NCBI GenBank assembly: GCA_027493615.1
Contig: JAOSKK010000023.1
Span: 496,001-560,000 of the forward strand
From: Verrucomicrobiota bacterium
Lineage (GTDB): Bacteria > Verrucomicrobiota > Verrucomicrobiia > Limisphaerales > J093
Length of the DNA: 64,000 nt
Reading direction: 5' to 3'
This document shows, one piece after another, positions 28,023-39,685 of this stretch. The first letter of the stretch is position 1. Each line of letters starts with the position of its first letter. The translations under genes and the position numbers were made by a program. The notes under the pieces were generated by a model. The model saw only the letters and a program-made list of their open reading frames with translations. It ran no database searches and was not told the origin of the DNA.

Positions 28023-28729
28023 ATGAAGCCCATCACCCCGTCCCTTATCACCCGCCGTTCCATGATCGCCCGCAGCGCCACCGTGGCCGCGGGTGCCGCT
28101 TCCCTCGCCGCGTTCGGTCCCCGTTCCGCGGCCGCCCAAAACCCATCAACCCCGTCCACCGTGAAGACCTATACCAATGCCGACTTCTACGACAGCGCCG
28201 GCCAGTTCCTGGTCGATAAAGCGCGCGAGGCTTACTACGACATGTTCCGCCGGTTCCAGTACCCGCTCTCCGACACCCTGAAGAACGGGATGTGGATCCT
28301 CGATTTCGGGCTGGGCGACTTCGCCCAAGTCGGGATGGCAGGCATCTTCTGGCTCAATCGAGAGGACTACAAATATTTCGGCCATGAGATCTACCTCCTG
28401 CCTGGCCAGATGATTCCCGAGCACTGCCATGTGCCGACCGCCAAAGGCGCGGCCAAGATGGAATCGTGGCAGCCGCGCCGGGGCATGATCTACACCTTCG
28501 GCGAGGGCGACCCCACGCCCGAGTTCATCGACCGCATCCCCGGAGCCAGCGGGGCCTCGTCAAGTCACGGTGCGGCAAACCGCTGGGCATCGACGAGATC
28601 GGCCACCTCAACCGGCTCGAGGCCTTCCACTTCATGGTCGCCGGCCCCGAAGGCGCCCTGGTCACCGAATACGGCACCTTCCACGACATGGACGGCCTGC
28701 GTTTTTCCAATCCCAAGGCGAAGCTGTAG
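28023..28729 (+). CDS. Tat-exported cupin, D-lyxose-isomerase-like (frameshifted)
   Basis: Cupin-fold protein resembling D-lyxose ketol-isomerases: YFGHEIYLLPGQMIPEHCHV holds the two-His metal motif. After a shift near 28555 come RCGKPLGIDEIGHLNRLEAFHFMVAGPEGALVTEYGTFHDMDGLRF. The N-terminus is a twin-arginine leader (TRRSMIARSATVAAGAASLAAFG, cut near SAAAQ). An exported sugar isomerase is unusual. With DhaK, DhaL and the aldolase it suggests a ketose pathway, but the leader argues that this step, or a binding role, is outside the cytoplasm. It is flanked on both sides by the same palindromic repeat family. Confidence 0.65.
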
Positions 28730-28770
28730 GCCGAGGATCTCAGCCCCCCGCATGAACCCCCGTTCCGCCC

Positions 28771-28840
28771 GTAGGCGCCGACGTCAGGAGGCGAAGTGGC
28801 GATGCCCCCGCCTCCAACACCTCCTGACGTCGGCGCCTAC
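28771..28840. repeat. REP-like palindrome, locus 3
   Basis: Left arm 28771-28793 (GTAGGCGCCGACGTC...GGCG) pairs with 28820-28840, with 26 bases between. One outer base near 28819 is mismatched. Variable base C/G as in locus 1. It lies 41 bases after the cupin stop, on the way to a convergent gene. Confidence 0.9.
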
Positions 28841-29240
28841 GAGCGCCAGGGGCTACGGTCGGCAGGAGCTGTGAGACTCACCGTATGAGCAGTGGGTGTG
28901 GGTGGGGTGGTTGGGCGACGAGTTGGTTCATGGGGTCACTCCCCGAAACCTGATGGGACGTGGCCGATCGTGGGCTGCCCTTTCAGGGCGGGGAGGTTCG
29001 TCGGGACGAGGTTCCGCGGGCGTTGCCCGCGGCTACGGTGGATCAGGCCTTCGGCCCGGAATGCCGGCCTCGTTCCGTGACCCGTCCGGGCCACCCGCAA
29101 TCCTGCCTCAACCGGCCCTCGGACGGAGCTTTGTCTCAACGCGACCAGACGTCTGAAAGCGGCCGAGAGACGCCAGGGCTGGTCATTTGGAGGTGCGGTT
29201 ACTCACTGTCATCCGCGCGGCCGGAGTACGTCATAAATCG
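28841..29240. other. Intergenic region without a supported gene
   Basis: About 400 bases between the third palindrome and the terminator of the minus-strand repeat protein. Short open frames exist in several phases but none has a credible start, ribosome site or recognisable product. It holds a small hairpin CCGCGGGC-GTT-GCCCGCGG (29014-29032). I see no tRNA or promoter that I can defend. Confidence 0.6.
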
Positions 29241-29271
29241 ACGAGGCGGCCGGCAGGACCGGCCGCCTCGT
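29241..29271 (-). terminator. Hairpin terminator downstream of the five-repeat secreted protein
   Basis: Perfect 13-bp stem ACGAGGCGGCCGG / CCGGCCGCCTCGT with a 5-base loop, 42 bases after the minus-strand stop at 29313. On the minus strand it is followed by CGATTTATG, only a weak T run, so it may also work in a factor-assisted way. Confidence 0.65.
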
Positions 29272-29312
29272 GTCCGGGTTGACGCCCGAGGTGAAAACCC
29301 CTCAGGAGAAGG

Positions 29313-32300
29313 CTATGGCTTCCTCAGCCGGTAGAAGCGGCCCGTCTGGTTGAGCTGGACGTTCTCCGCGTAGGGCGAGGAGGGAGTCGGGCTGACAGCG
29401 GTCCACGGGCCCGTCACGGTCGGCGCCGATTCCAGAGCGCCCGTGCCGGTCCACGTGAGCGTCAGCCGGCCATTACTCACCGTGGAGCTCGTGAACTGGA
29501 GCGGTTGGCTGCCGCCGGCCGGGTCGAGCCTCACGTAGTCGATTCCCATCCAGTTGCCGCCGCCGTCGGCACTGTAGTTGATGCCTTTGAGATGGACGAT
29601 GTTGTCGGCGCCGGGGCCGAGCCGGGCGTTGACACTGGCCAGGGTGAACGGGGCGGTGGTGTAGTCGGTGTCCAGTTGGGCCGGGCGAATGATGATCTCG
29701 GGCTGCACGAGCACCCTATTGAAGTAGACCTCGATGCCGTAACGAGGATCCTGAATGTCAACGCCCTGGTCCAGGTTGAGGGCGTCGAAGGTGATCTCCA
29801 CCTGGTCGCTCAGGTTGAGTGACGCCGGCAGGTTGAAGTGGTAGCGAAGATCGTTGTCGGTGCCCGCAAACGCGCGTTCGGCAGCCTCCTCGTTGCGCGG
29901 CACAATGCCGGCGGGGTCGTAAGGACCGTAGTTCGCTTCATTGGCGGGGATGACGCTCGTGTAAACGCCCGCCAGATAGTAGTCGTCATCCGCTTGCAGA
30001 TTGACTTCCCGGCTCTTCGGGTTGCCGGGGGGTGGGTTGGTCCCGGTCTCCTGCACAAAGGTGGCGTTCGGCCCGCCGCCATCGCCGACCGGCCAGCCGT
30101 TGTCATCCCTCCCGACGGCCCAGGGGGAACACCGGCTGCGGCATGGTGTCGACGGCCAGGTAGTCAATGCCCAGCCAGTTACCGCCGCCGTCGGCGTTGT
30201 AGTTGATGCCGCGGAGGGTGACGACGTTATCCCAGCCGGGGCCGACCTGCGCGTGAACGCTGGCCAGGGTGAAGGGCGCGGTCATGAAGTCTTTGTCAAA
30301 ATCATCAGCGCGGATCACCACTTCCGGGAGAACCTGAACGCCGTTGAAGTAGATCTCGGCGCCATAACGAGGGTCGAAGGCGCTCGCACTGGTGTCGAGG
30401 CTGAGCGCGTCGAAGCTGACCAGCAACTGGTCGGTGGGCTTGAGGGTCTCGGGCAGGTTGAAATGATAACGCAGCTCGTTGTCGGAGCCCGCGAAGGCGC
30501 GTTCGGCGGCGTACTCATTCACCAACACCTTGCCGACCGGCTCGTACTCGATCCCGTCATAGAACTGGACCACCTGCGGGATCACCTTGGTGTACTCGCC
30601 GGCGAAGTAATAATCATCGTCGGAGCGTTGATCCACCTCGCCACCGGCCGGATCACCGGGGAGCGGATTGACCCCGGCTTCCTGCAGGAAGGACGTGTTG
30701 GCACCGCCGCCGTCGGCGCCGCCGTGCCCGTTGTCGTCGCGGCCGACATCCAGGGGGAAGGGCGGAGGCAGGACGGGATCGAGCCGGACGTAATCAATAC
30801 CCATCCAATTGCCGCCACCGTCCGCGTTGTAGTTGACACCACGGAGGCTGACGATGTTGTCGGGACCGGGGCCGACCTGGGCGTTGACTTGGGCCAGGGT
30901 GAAGGGAGGGGTAAAGATCGTCCGGTTCAGATTCTCCATCCGGACGACGACTTCGGGCATGACTTCGACGCCGTTGACGAAGACCGCCGCGCCGTAACGG
31001 GGATCGACCGCGCTGTCATCCAGATTCATCGGCTTGAAGCTGAACGTGAATTTCGCGTCGGGCGTCAGCGCGCTCGGCAGATTGAAGTGGTACCGCAGAT
31101 CGTTGTCGGCGGCGGCGAAGGCACGTTCGGCGGCCTCTTCGTTGACCGGCACATCGCCGACCGGTGTGTAGGTGCCGTTGCCCGGGATGACCGTGCTGTA
31201 AATGCCCGCAAAGTAGTAGTCGTTGTCCGCCTGCTGATCGACCTCGGGACTGTTCGGACTGCCGGGCAGAGGGTTGATGGTCGCGTTCTCCTGTACAAAG
31301 GTGGCGTTGCGGCCGCCCCCATCGCCGACCGGCCAAGCGCCGTCGTTGCGACCGACCGACCAGGGCACCACCGGCAGCGGGGGCATCCGCTTGAACCGGA
31401 CGTAATCGAGCCCCAGCGAATTGCCGCCACCGGCCGTGCTGTAGCTGATACCGCGGAGCGTGACGATGTTGTCCGGGCCGAGGCCAGCCTGGCCGTTGAC
31501 GCTGGCTACGGTGAACGACGGGGTGGTGATGGCTTGCTTCAACTGTCCGGGACGAATCAACACCTCCGGCAGGACCAGCACCCCATTGACATACACTTCG
31601 ACGCCGTAGCGGGGGTCGGCGGCGCTGGTGTCCAGGTTGAGAGGTTCGAAAGTGACCGCCACCAAGTCGGTGGGCTGCATGCTGGTCGGGAAGTTGAAGT
31701 GGTACCGCAACTCGTTCTCCGCGCCGGCGAAGCCACGCACGGCGGCCTCTTCATTCACCGGCACCATGCCGACCGGGGTGTAGGTTCCATTACCGGCGAT
31801 CACCGTGGCGTAGTTGCCGGCGAAATAGTAGTCGTTGTCGGCGCCCCCGGGCGTCTCGGTGCTGGTGGGGCTTCCCGGCAGCGGGTTGACCGATCCGTTC
31901 CCCTCCACGAACGTCGCGTTGGCACCGCCGCCATCGCCGGCCGGCCAGCCGTCGTCATCACTGCCGACCGACCACGGAAACACCGGCACGGGCAGCGCCG
32001 AGGCTTGTTTGGTGAGTTGGACGTAGTCGATCCCCATCCACCGGCCGCCGCCGTCCGCGCTGTAATCGGTGCCTCGCAGCGTCACGATGTTGTCGTGGTC
32101 CGGCCCCACCACGGCGTTCACGCTGGCCAAGGTGAAGGCGGGCGTGGTGTAATCCACGTCCAATTGCGCGGGGCGGATGACAATTTGTTCCTGCACGAGC
32201 ACGCCATTGAAGTAGATCGAGACGCCGCGGCGCGGATCCGCGAAGCCTTCGGTCTCAAAATTATTGGCGTCGAACGTGACGGCGAGGAGGTCGGTGGGCT

Positions 32301-32693
32301 TGAGGTTCGCCGGCAGGTTGAAATGGATGCGGAACTCGGTGTCGCCTGGGGTGAAGGCCCGCTCGAACAACTCCTCGTCGAGGTCAACCCACCCCACCGG
32401 GTCGTACACGCCGTTGCCCTCGATGGTGTAGTAGTAGGTGCCGGCGAAATAGTAGTCGTTGTCCACCCCCCTTCGACCGAGTTGCTGTACGGGCTTCCCG
32501 GAAGGGGGTTGACTCCGCCCGTCTCCTGCACGAAGCAGGCGTCGGGTCCGCCCAAACCCGTGCCTGCACAAGGCCACCCGTTGTCATCCCTCCCCACCTG
32601 CCATACAACTTCCTGCGAAATAGCAACTTGCGACATGGCAAGAGCCAGACCGAGGCAGAAACCCGCACCTCCGGGATGGTCATGTGTCTTCAT
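29313..32693 (-). CDS. Secreted protein with five copies of an unrecognised ~200-residue domain (frameshifted)
   Basis: About 1,125 residues after joining two shifts near 32465 (C run) and 30125. ATG 32693 gives MKTHDHPGGAGFCLGLALAMSQVAISQ, a signal peptide. Five units follow. Each begins V-G-R/S-(D/N)D-G-x-(W)-P and has DDYYFAG(x)Y, V(N)EEAAERAFAG, LRYHFNLP, DPRYG(x)E(V/I)YFNGV, PE(V/I)(V/I)IRP and DNIV(x)LRGINY(S/N)ADGGGNWMGIDYV. Unit starts are near 32600, 31975, 31355, 30755 and 30115. The tail (LTWTGTGALESAPTVTGPWT...GRFYRL) is a fibronectin-like ending common in secreted proteins of this phylum. The ADGGGNWMGIDYV text hints at a jelly-roll/carbohydrate-binding fold, but I cannot name it. 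Confidence 0.7.
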
Positions 32694-32779
32694 AGGGATG
32701 GGTTGTTGCAAATCAGCCACGAGCATGTCAAGGAGAAAGGGGTAGCCAGTCCGTTTGGTAGCGAGCAATTACACCAGCC

Positions 32780-35700
32780 ATGAAGCGAAACGCGCCGAAA
32801 CCGGGACGGCCTGCCCCGTCCAGAGGGTCAGGACGGGAGGGTGTCCCGTCACGCCAAGCTCCCGCCCCCCGTGGGGGCCTGCGTTGGGGCAAGATCCTTC
32901 TGATCCTGGCCTTGCTCGCCCTGAGCTACCCCCTATGGCGGGTGGTACGACGCCCGCCTGCCCCGCAACCGACCGCCACCCAACCCGGCACGGCTACCGC
33001 GACCCCCGCCTCGTCAAGGGCGAGCGGGGCGCCCAACGATGATGCCGTGATCAGCGCGCTGGTGCGCGACGAGGAAACCTTGCTGGCCCTCGCGCCCAAG
33101 ATGGATCGGCTCTCCCGCGGTCTGCTGGACCTGCGCTTGCCCGGACCTTCCGCAGACGCGCAGGGCGTGTTCGGGTCGCCACTGACTGTCCGGGATCTCG
33201 GCGCCGCCCCCGAGGCGACGACGTCCGAAACCTCGATGCTCGAGTCGCGTTCGTGGCCGATCGCCGTGGCTTCGACCACGATCACCAACGACCACACCGA
33301 TCTCTGGCGACCGCTGCTCGACGGCGTGGCCTACTTCGAGCATGCGACATTCTCCCTGGTCAACGGCGAGCATCCGGGGGCGATCCCTGGCGTTTCGCAG
33401 CCGCGGGGCGCTTTCACGGCCTGGCCCGGATGAAATCCGGGGAATGGCGATCTCTTTACGCCGGCCTGAAGCTGGATTGGCAGCGGCCGCAACTCCCGGA
33501 AGGGAAGGCCGGGGATTGGCGGATCACGGGCTGGCACACCCAGGAGATGTACTGGCATGCGAGTTCGCGGAGGCTCTTCGTCGAGGCGTTGGACGCCGCG
33601 CTCCGCCCGCCCCAAGATCCGCGGGCCCTGCGGCGCTCGCAGCACTACGAAGCCACCGTGGCCTATTACCGCGACGGCATGAAGAAGATGCCGCATCCCT
33701 ACTTCGCGCCGATCTCGGTCAACCACAAGGAGGGTCTGGCCGTGGCCGACGTCAACGGCGATGGTTTCGACGACCTCTACATCACGGTGCGGCTCGGCCG
33801 GAACATGCTGCTGATCAATCAGCGGGACGGGACATTCACGGAAGAGGCGGCCGTATACGGACTCGACCTGCCGGGCCACACGACCTGCGCCCTGTTTGCC
33901 GACTTCGACAATGACGGCGACCTGGACGTCATCCTGGGGCGCAGCCTGTTGCGGACCACCTATCTCGAGAACCGGGGAGGCTTGTTCTACCAGCCGCCGG
34001 TGCCGAAGTTCATGCCCATGGCGGTCATCTCGATGGCGGCGGCCGACTACAACGGCGACGGCCTGCTCGATGTCTACCTTTGCACCTACCGGCCCGCCGC
34101 CCCGGCCGGTTCCGGTGGCGGTTACGCGCAGGCCGCCAAGGAACCCGATTTCGATTGGCCGGATGAGTTCTTCTCGCCCGAGTTGGCGCGGGAATTCCGG
34201 CGTCGGATCGCCGAGCACCAGCAGCGGCATGGGGTGACGGTGCTGGATCAGTTGGGGCCGCCCAACGTGTTGCTGGTCAATCGGGGCGGCGGCCAGTTCG
34301 AACCGGCGCCCGAGAACGAGACGGTGGGGATCTGGCGCAACTCCCTGCAGGCCACTTGGTGTGACTACAACGAGGATGGTCGGCCGGATCTGTACATCCC
34401 CAACGACTGGGGCCTGAACGTGCTGTTCCGCAATGACATGCCGAACGGCTTCACCGAGGTCACCCACGAGGTGGGCCTGACGGTTTACGGCTTCTCGATG
34501 GGCGCGTCCTGGGGTGACTTCGACAACGACGGCCGCGATGACCTCTACGTCTCGAACATGTACAGCGAGGCGGGGCGACGTCTGACGGCTCGCATCCCGG
34601 GATTGAACCCGCTCTTTGCCGAATCCGCCGCGGGCAACTTCCTCTATCACGGCAAGCCTGGCCCGCGTTATGAACAAGTGGCCGGCCTGGCGCCGCCGGC
34701 GATGACGGTCCAGAAGGTGGGTTGGTCCTGGGGCGGATGCTTTGCCGACTTCGACAATGACACCTTCCTCGACCTCTATGTTCTGAGCGGCTACTTCACC
34801 GCCCCGGAATCGCTGGCGTCAGGCCTGGACCTGGAAAGCAATCTCTGGCGGACGATGGTGCGCGCCGACGAGAATCTCGCGCGAACCACCTTCCGCTTTT
34901 CCCCGGAATGGCGCCGGACACCGCCCCCTGACAGCCTGGGGCCACAGATCGACGCGCGGCTGGTCGGGGTCGAGCGGCGCGGGGACCGGATCGTGGTGCA
35001 CTCGCTCCACGGCCACGAGCGCAACCATTACTTCGCCAACCGCCGCGGCCGTTCCTTCGTCGACCTGTCCGGACTTTCGGGCCTGGACAGTCCGGCGGAC
35101 AGCCGCGGCTTTGCCGTGTGGGATTATGACCGGGACGGCTGGCAGGACGTGGCGCTGGTCAACGCCAATCAACCGCTCTTCAATCTGTACCGGAACGACA
35201 TGCCCGCCGCGGGGATGCAGGGGGGCATGATCGCCCTCCGCTTCGTGGGCGGCAACCGGACCGCGACGCCCTCGACGCAGTACGCCTGTCGGGACGGCTT
35301 TGGCGCCCGGGTGGTGGTGGATCTGGGAGACGCCCGCCTCGTGCGGGAACACCGTTGCGGGGAAGGTTGGTCGACCCAGAACTCCGCCACGATGTTCGTG
35401 GGCATCGGCGCGCATGACACGGTAGCGTCGGTTGCGGTTCGCTGGCCTGCCGGGACCAAGGCCGTGACGCAAGCGGTTCCGGAAGGCACGCTGCTGACGG
35501 TTTACGAGAACCCCGCCGACTCCCCTTCCGGCGAGGCGTTCACCCGCCAGCCGTATCGGGTTGGTCCCGCCAACTCACCCGAGGTCAAGCCGACCGAACG
35601 GCCGCTGTTTGCGGTCCGTGTGGCCGCCCCGGCGTCCGGCCCGCCGCGCCTGCGGGTCCATGTCAGTTTCACGACCACCTCGCCCGCGTGGACGACGGAT

Positions 35701-36012
35701 CTGTCCGTGCTGCGCCAGTTGAAGGAAGAACTGGGAGCGGAAGGCGTCGAGTTCATTGCGTTGCCCGTCGATGCCGCGGATGACACTCCCAAGCTGGCAG
35801 CGTATGCCCAAGAGTGGAAGCCCACGGCGCGGTTCGTCAACATCGCGCCGGACCAACGCCCGGAAGTGGTCGCGGCTTACGCGAAGGCCCTCGGTCAGGA
35901 CCCGCCGGTGCCGTCGACGGTGGTGACCGACGGCGCAGGCCACATCCTGTCGGCCCAGGTGGGTGTGCCGAGCTTGTCCGCGTTGCGGCGGCTGCTCCAA
36001 CCGGCCCCGTGA
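32780..36012 (+). CDS. FG-GAP/VCBS repeat protein with ASPIC/UnbV region and thioredoxin-like tail (frameshifted)
   Basis: Large membrane-anchored or secreted beta-propeller protein of the CRTAC1 type. An N-terminal transmembrane segment (ILLILALLALSYPLWRVV) is preceded by a basic, proline-rich stretch. Calcium-binding DxDxDG loops recur: DVNGDGFDD, DFDNDGDLD, DYNGDGLLD, DYNEDGRPD, DFDNDGRDD, DFDNDTFLD, DYDRDGWQD. The ASPIC/UnbV block (GFGARVVVDLGDARLVREHRCGEG, VAVRWPAGTK) follows. The last ~130 residues resemble a thioredoxin-like fold (HVSFTTTSPAWTTDLSVLRQL) without a CxxC. One shift near 33395. It converges on a second VCBS protein across a palindrome. Confidence 0.82.
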
Positions 36013-36103
36013 CCCCGTAGGCGCCGACGTGAGGAGGCGTTCGGGGCCCATGGCAAGCCGCCTGCGCCTTCGCGTACGCCTCCTCACGTCGGCGCCTACG
36101 GGG
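36013..36103. repeat. REP-like palindrome, locus 4, filling a convergent intergenic gap
   Basis: Arms 36013-36039 and 36077-36103, 27 bases, perfectly complementary including four extra C/G pairs outside the core, with 37 bases between. Core GTAGGCGCCGACGTG...GGCG, variable base G/C. The left arm starts at the base after the plus-strand stop (36010-36012), and the right arm ends 16 bases before the minus-strand stop at 36120. Confidence 0.97.
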
Positions 36104-36119
36104 TCGTCAGATACGCCCA

Positions 36120-39100
36120 CTAACGCCGTGCGGTCTGCCGTAGCACACGCCCTTCCACCCACCGCGTGTTGTAGCGCCGGTGGAGCTCGTCGCTCGGGAA
36201 CGCCGGCCGCGTTTCCCGGCCGTAGAGTTGGTCCTGCATGCCATGAAAGGGCAGGGGTTCGACCCGGGTGCCCGCGGCAACATGGAAGTCGGAGTCCTTG
36301 TCCCAGCCATCCGCGTAAAGGAAGAAGTTGCGCACGAAGCCAGCCGGTTTCGCCGGCAGCGCGTTTGTGGCAAAGCCCAGCCGCAAGGCATCGCCAGCAT
36401 TGATGAGCGCCAGCCCTTCGTCGCGCAAGGCCACCAGCTCGGACACGTCGCCGTAGCGCGTGCACCATCCTCCCGGGATCAGCGTCCAGTAAGGGTCCAC
36501 GCTGACCCGGTCATAGTCTGGCGTGAGTGGCCAGTCGGGCGGCAGATCTTCCAGGGCGCTGAACCCGCGGAAGGACAACTCTGCCTTGCTGGGCGGGAGG
36601 AAGCTGATCCGGGTCGCCGGGTTCATCTGTTTCTCGAGCAAAGCGATGCGGTCCCAGTGGATCTCAAAAGCCCCGGTCAAGCGCAGCCGATGGGCTCCCC
36701 GGGCAGCCTGGCTTCCAAATCCACCAGGATGGTCTTGGTCTTGCCGGCCGGCGCGCCCACCGTCACATCCACCGCGCGCCATTTGCCGGGCGCCACCTCG
36801 ACTTCCAGCGACGGAAAGGGGAAGGGAAGGGAAGGGTCCTGCGAAGCCGCGACGTTGACCATGCCTCCGCCGAAGCGGATCCAGCCATTCATGACCAGCA
36901 CCAGCGGCTTGCGGGTGTCCAAGGGCCCGAAATCCAAGATCCAGCCGTGCGGCTCCGCCAGCCCGCGCAGTTGCGGGACCCGCAACGCAGGAGGCGACAC
37001 GCGCCGGCCGTCCACCGCCCGCAACGCCTCCGTGACGTCCCGGCCTTCCAGGCTCTCGGCGCGCCGCAACGGGATCTCGCGGTGCAGCGTCATCAGCGTG
37101 CCCGGCGGGAAGGGACCGCTGGGGAGCAGCTTGTCCGTGGCATGCACCTCCGTGCCCGGCTCGTGGTCCACCACCACCAGCTTGGCTTCGTCCAGATAAA
37201 GCACTTCGCGCAGCTCTTCCGTGATCTCCAGCCGGTACTCTCCCTCCACGGGACGGAAGGTCTGCTCATCGCCGATCCAGACAAACTCCTCCGGATCCGC
37301 CTCGGTGTAACGACCCGGCCCCAGGGGCAGACCGAGCGGGGCGGCGCCGAGGATGTCGGTGACAAAGCGAAACCGCCGGCCATCCCAAGCGTACAGGTAG
37401 GGACAGGAGCCCTCCTGGATCACCATCTCCATCGCGAGGACCGGTTCCCGGCAGTCGAAAGGCAGGGCCGCCGATCCCTGCGGCCAGTTGAACCAGTGCA
37501 CCAGGAACGAATCCAGTTGCTGATGCCTCCCCACGCCGATCTCGACCGGCAACCGTTGCACGGTGCGGAACACCCGCAGCCCGCCGGTCTCGATCTCGAC
37601 CTTGCAGCCGAGGCCACTGGCATTCGAGCGGTTGCCCACGAGCTGAACCTTGACCTGCCCGTTGGCGTTGCCGCCCTCGTTGCGCAGGTGCCGGATCCCG
37701 CCCCCGGCCAGAACCACCAGTGCATCCGAATCACAGTCCATGTCGAAGTCAGCAAAGTGAAGCTCGGAGACCTGACCATCCCCGAAGGCAGCGAGACCAA
37801 GCGGGGCCGTTTGCTCCACAAACCCGAGCCGACCCCGGTTGCGCCAGGCCTGGAGGCCCGCTCCGGCCGCCCAGAGGTCCAGCCAGCCATCGTTGTCATA
37901 GTCGATCGCGGTGAGCTGACGAATCGCCGCACTCCCGGGACAGGGAATCTCCGTCCGGCTGCCGCCGTTCCAGCAGAGGCTGATCCTGCCTTCTCCCACG
38001 ACTGCCAGATCCGGCCGCAGGTCGTTGTCAAAGTCGCCGGTGCAGAAGACCGGCCCGGCCACCCAGTGGGTGGGATCGCGCGGCACCAGCAGTCCACCCC
38101 GCTGCTTCTCGAGCAGCAAGGGCGGCTCGCCCCGGCGACTCACGATCACGTCCAGGTTCTCGTCGCGATTCCAGTCTTCCATGCAGACCAGGTGGCCATT
38201 CTGAACCGAGGCCGGAATGCCTGACGTGCCGGTGATGTCGCGGAAGGAGAGTGAACCGAACTGGCGTAGCAGCCGCACCTCGTTCGTCGGAGCCGTGACA
38301 ACGAGGAGGTCGAGTTTTCCGGTGAAATCCAGGTCCAGGAGCGTGCCATGCCTGGCGCGAAGGGCGTGGAGACCGCTCGACGCGCTGACATCGACCGCCA
38401 CCCCGTTGGTCTGGAAGCTGAACAGGTGGCTGCCGTTCTCCCCGAGCACCACCACATCCGGGAAGCGATCGTTCTGGAGATCCCCCACGAGCATCGAGGC
38501 ATACTCGCCGTCCGAGGGAGCCGGGTGGACTGGCCCCTCGGGACGGAAGGCGCCGTTGCGGTTGGCCAGCAGGCGGAAGCCCCGGCCGCGTTCGAACACG
38601 AACAGGCTGTTCCACCCGCTCTGTGTCACATCGATCACGGCGATCGGCCCCGCAACCTTCGCCGCGCTGTCGCCCAACGTCGCGGGCGTCGCGTCGACAA
38701 AGGTGACCTTCACCCCTTCGGCGTCGGGCTGGTCGAGCTTGAACGGGATGCGCGGCCGGGTGTGTTTGCTCTTCTCGAAGGTGGCGGTGGTCGAGGGACG
38801 GCCGCCGGGCTCGATGCTCGCCTGATGCTGGCGGAACTGCTCGTCGGCTTCCTCCTGTCGGCCGGCGCGGACCAGCGCCTGGGCCAACAGGTAATGGGCG
38901 GCGGCGTGCAGGCGGTTGGGGTCCATCGCCAGACCTTCGCGGAAGGCGGCAACGGCGGCGTCCCACTGCTTCAACTCCATCCGGGCCCGACCGAGCTGAA
39001 AGCAGGTGGCGGTATCACCCGTGTCGAGCTTCTGCACATTCTCGAACGCCTTCACCGCCTCCTCCGGATGGCCCAGACGGAGGTGGGCGGAGCCTTTGAC

Positions 39101-39448
39101 GAAATACGCAGCAGCCGAGTTGGGGTCTAGTCGAAGCGCATCCTCGGCGGCGCGGATGGCTTCCGCGGACGCCCCGGCCAGCAGATAAGAGTTGGCCAGG
39201 TTCAGATGGACATCGACGTTGCCGGGCGCCAGGGCGGCGGCTTGGTGGTAGAGCGCCAGCGCGTTCGTGGCATCCCCCTGGTCCAGGTAGTTCTTGCCCG
39301 CGTTCATCAGGCTCAGGAACTCCTCTGAAGGACCGCGCGCGGCGCCGGCCGATCGCTCCCCGGAACCCGTCGGCCGGGGCCGGCAGCCAGCCGCGCCGAC
39401 GGCCAGCAGCAGGAGCAGGCAAGCGAAACAGGCGAAGCACCTGAGCAT
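36120..39448 (-). CDS. Lipoprotein with TPR repeats and VCBS/ASPIC-UnbV propeller (frameshifted)
   Basis: ATG 39448 gives MLRCFACFACLLLLLAVGAAGC, a lipoprotein signal with lipobox VGAAGC. Then four TPR units (NAGKNYLDQGDATNALALYHQA, VHLNLANSYLLAGASAEAI, AYFVKGSAHLRLGHPEEAV, CFQLGRARMELKQWDAAV). FG-GAP-type repeats follow (DWNRDENLD, DFDNDLRPD, DYDNDGWLD, DFDMDCDSD) and an ASPIC/UnbV-like block (GLGCKVEIETGGLRVFRTVQ). After it comes a distinctive C-terminal region (CPYLYAWDGRRFRFVTDILG, YRLEITEELREVLYLDEAKL). One shift near 36695 joins the last 190 residues. It is about 1,110 residues long. Outer-membrane or periplasmic attachment is inferred. Confidence 0.82.
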
Positions 39449-39685
39449 GCAACGCACCGTAGGCGGCGTGGTTGCCCCTGTCGAGATTCGAACCGCGGCC
39501 GCTCGCCCGCGCCGGGCCCGGCGGGGACCTCCGGGCCCACGGGCCAAATCGTAGGCAGCCCGGAGGAGGTGACAGAGGTCCGGGGTCACGGCGTCTGCGC
39601 TCCCGCTGCCCCGCGTTTTCGAGCGCGGTTTTTCGAGCTTGTCCCGGTGGCGCCCGTGGCACAGGCTGGACGGCCGGAACACTCA

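Noticed and set aside
30001..32745. 914-codon plus-strand open frame opposite the five-repeat protein
   Set aside because: It mirrors the repeats of the minus-strand gene and has no recognisable motif or signal; codon-phase effect of a repetitive GC-rich gene.
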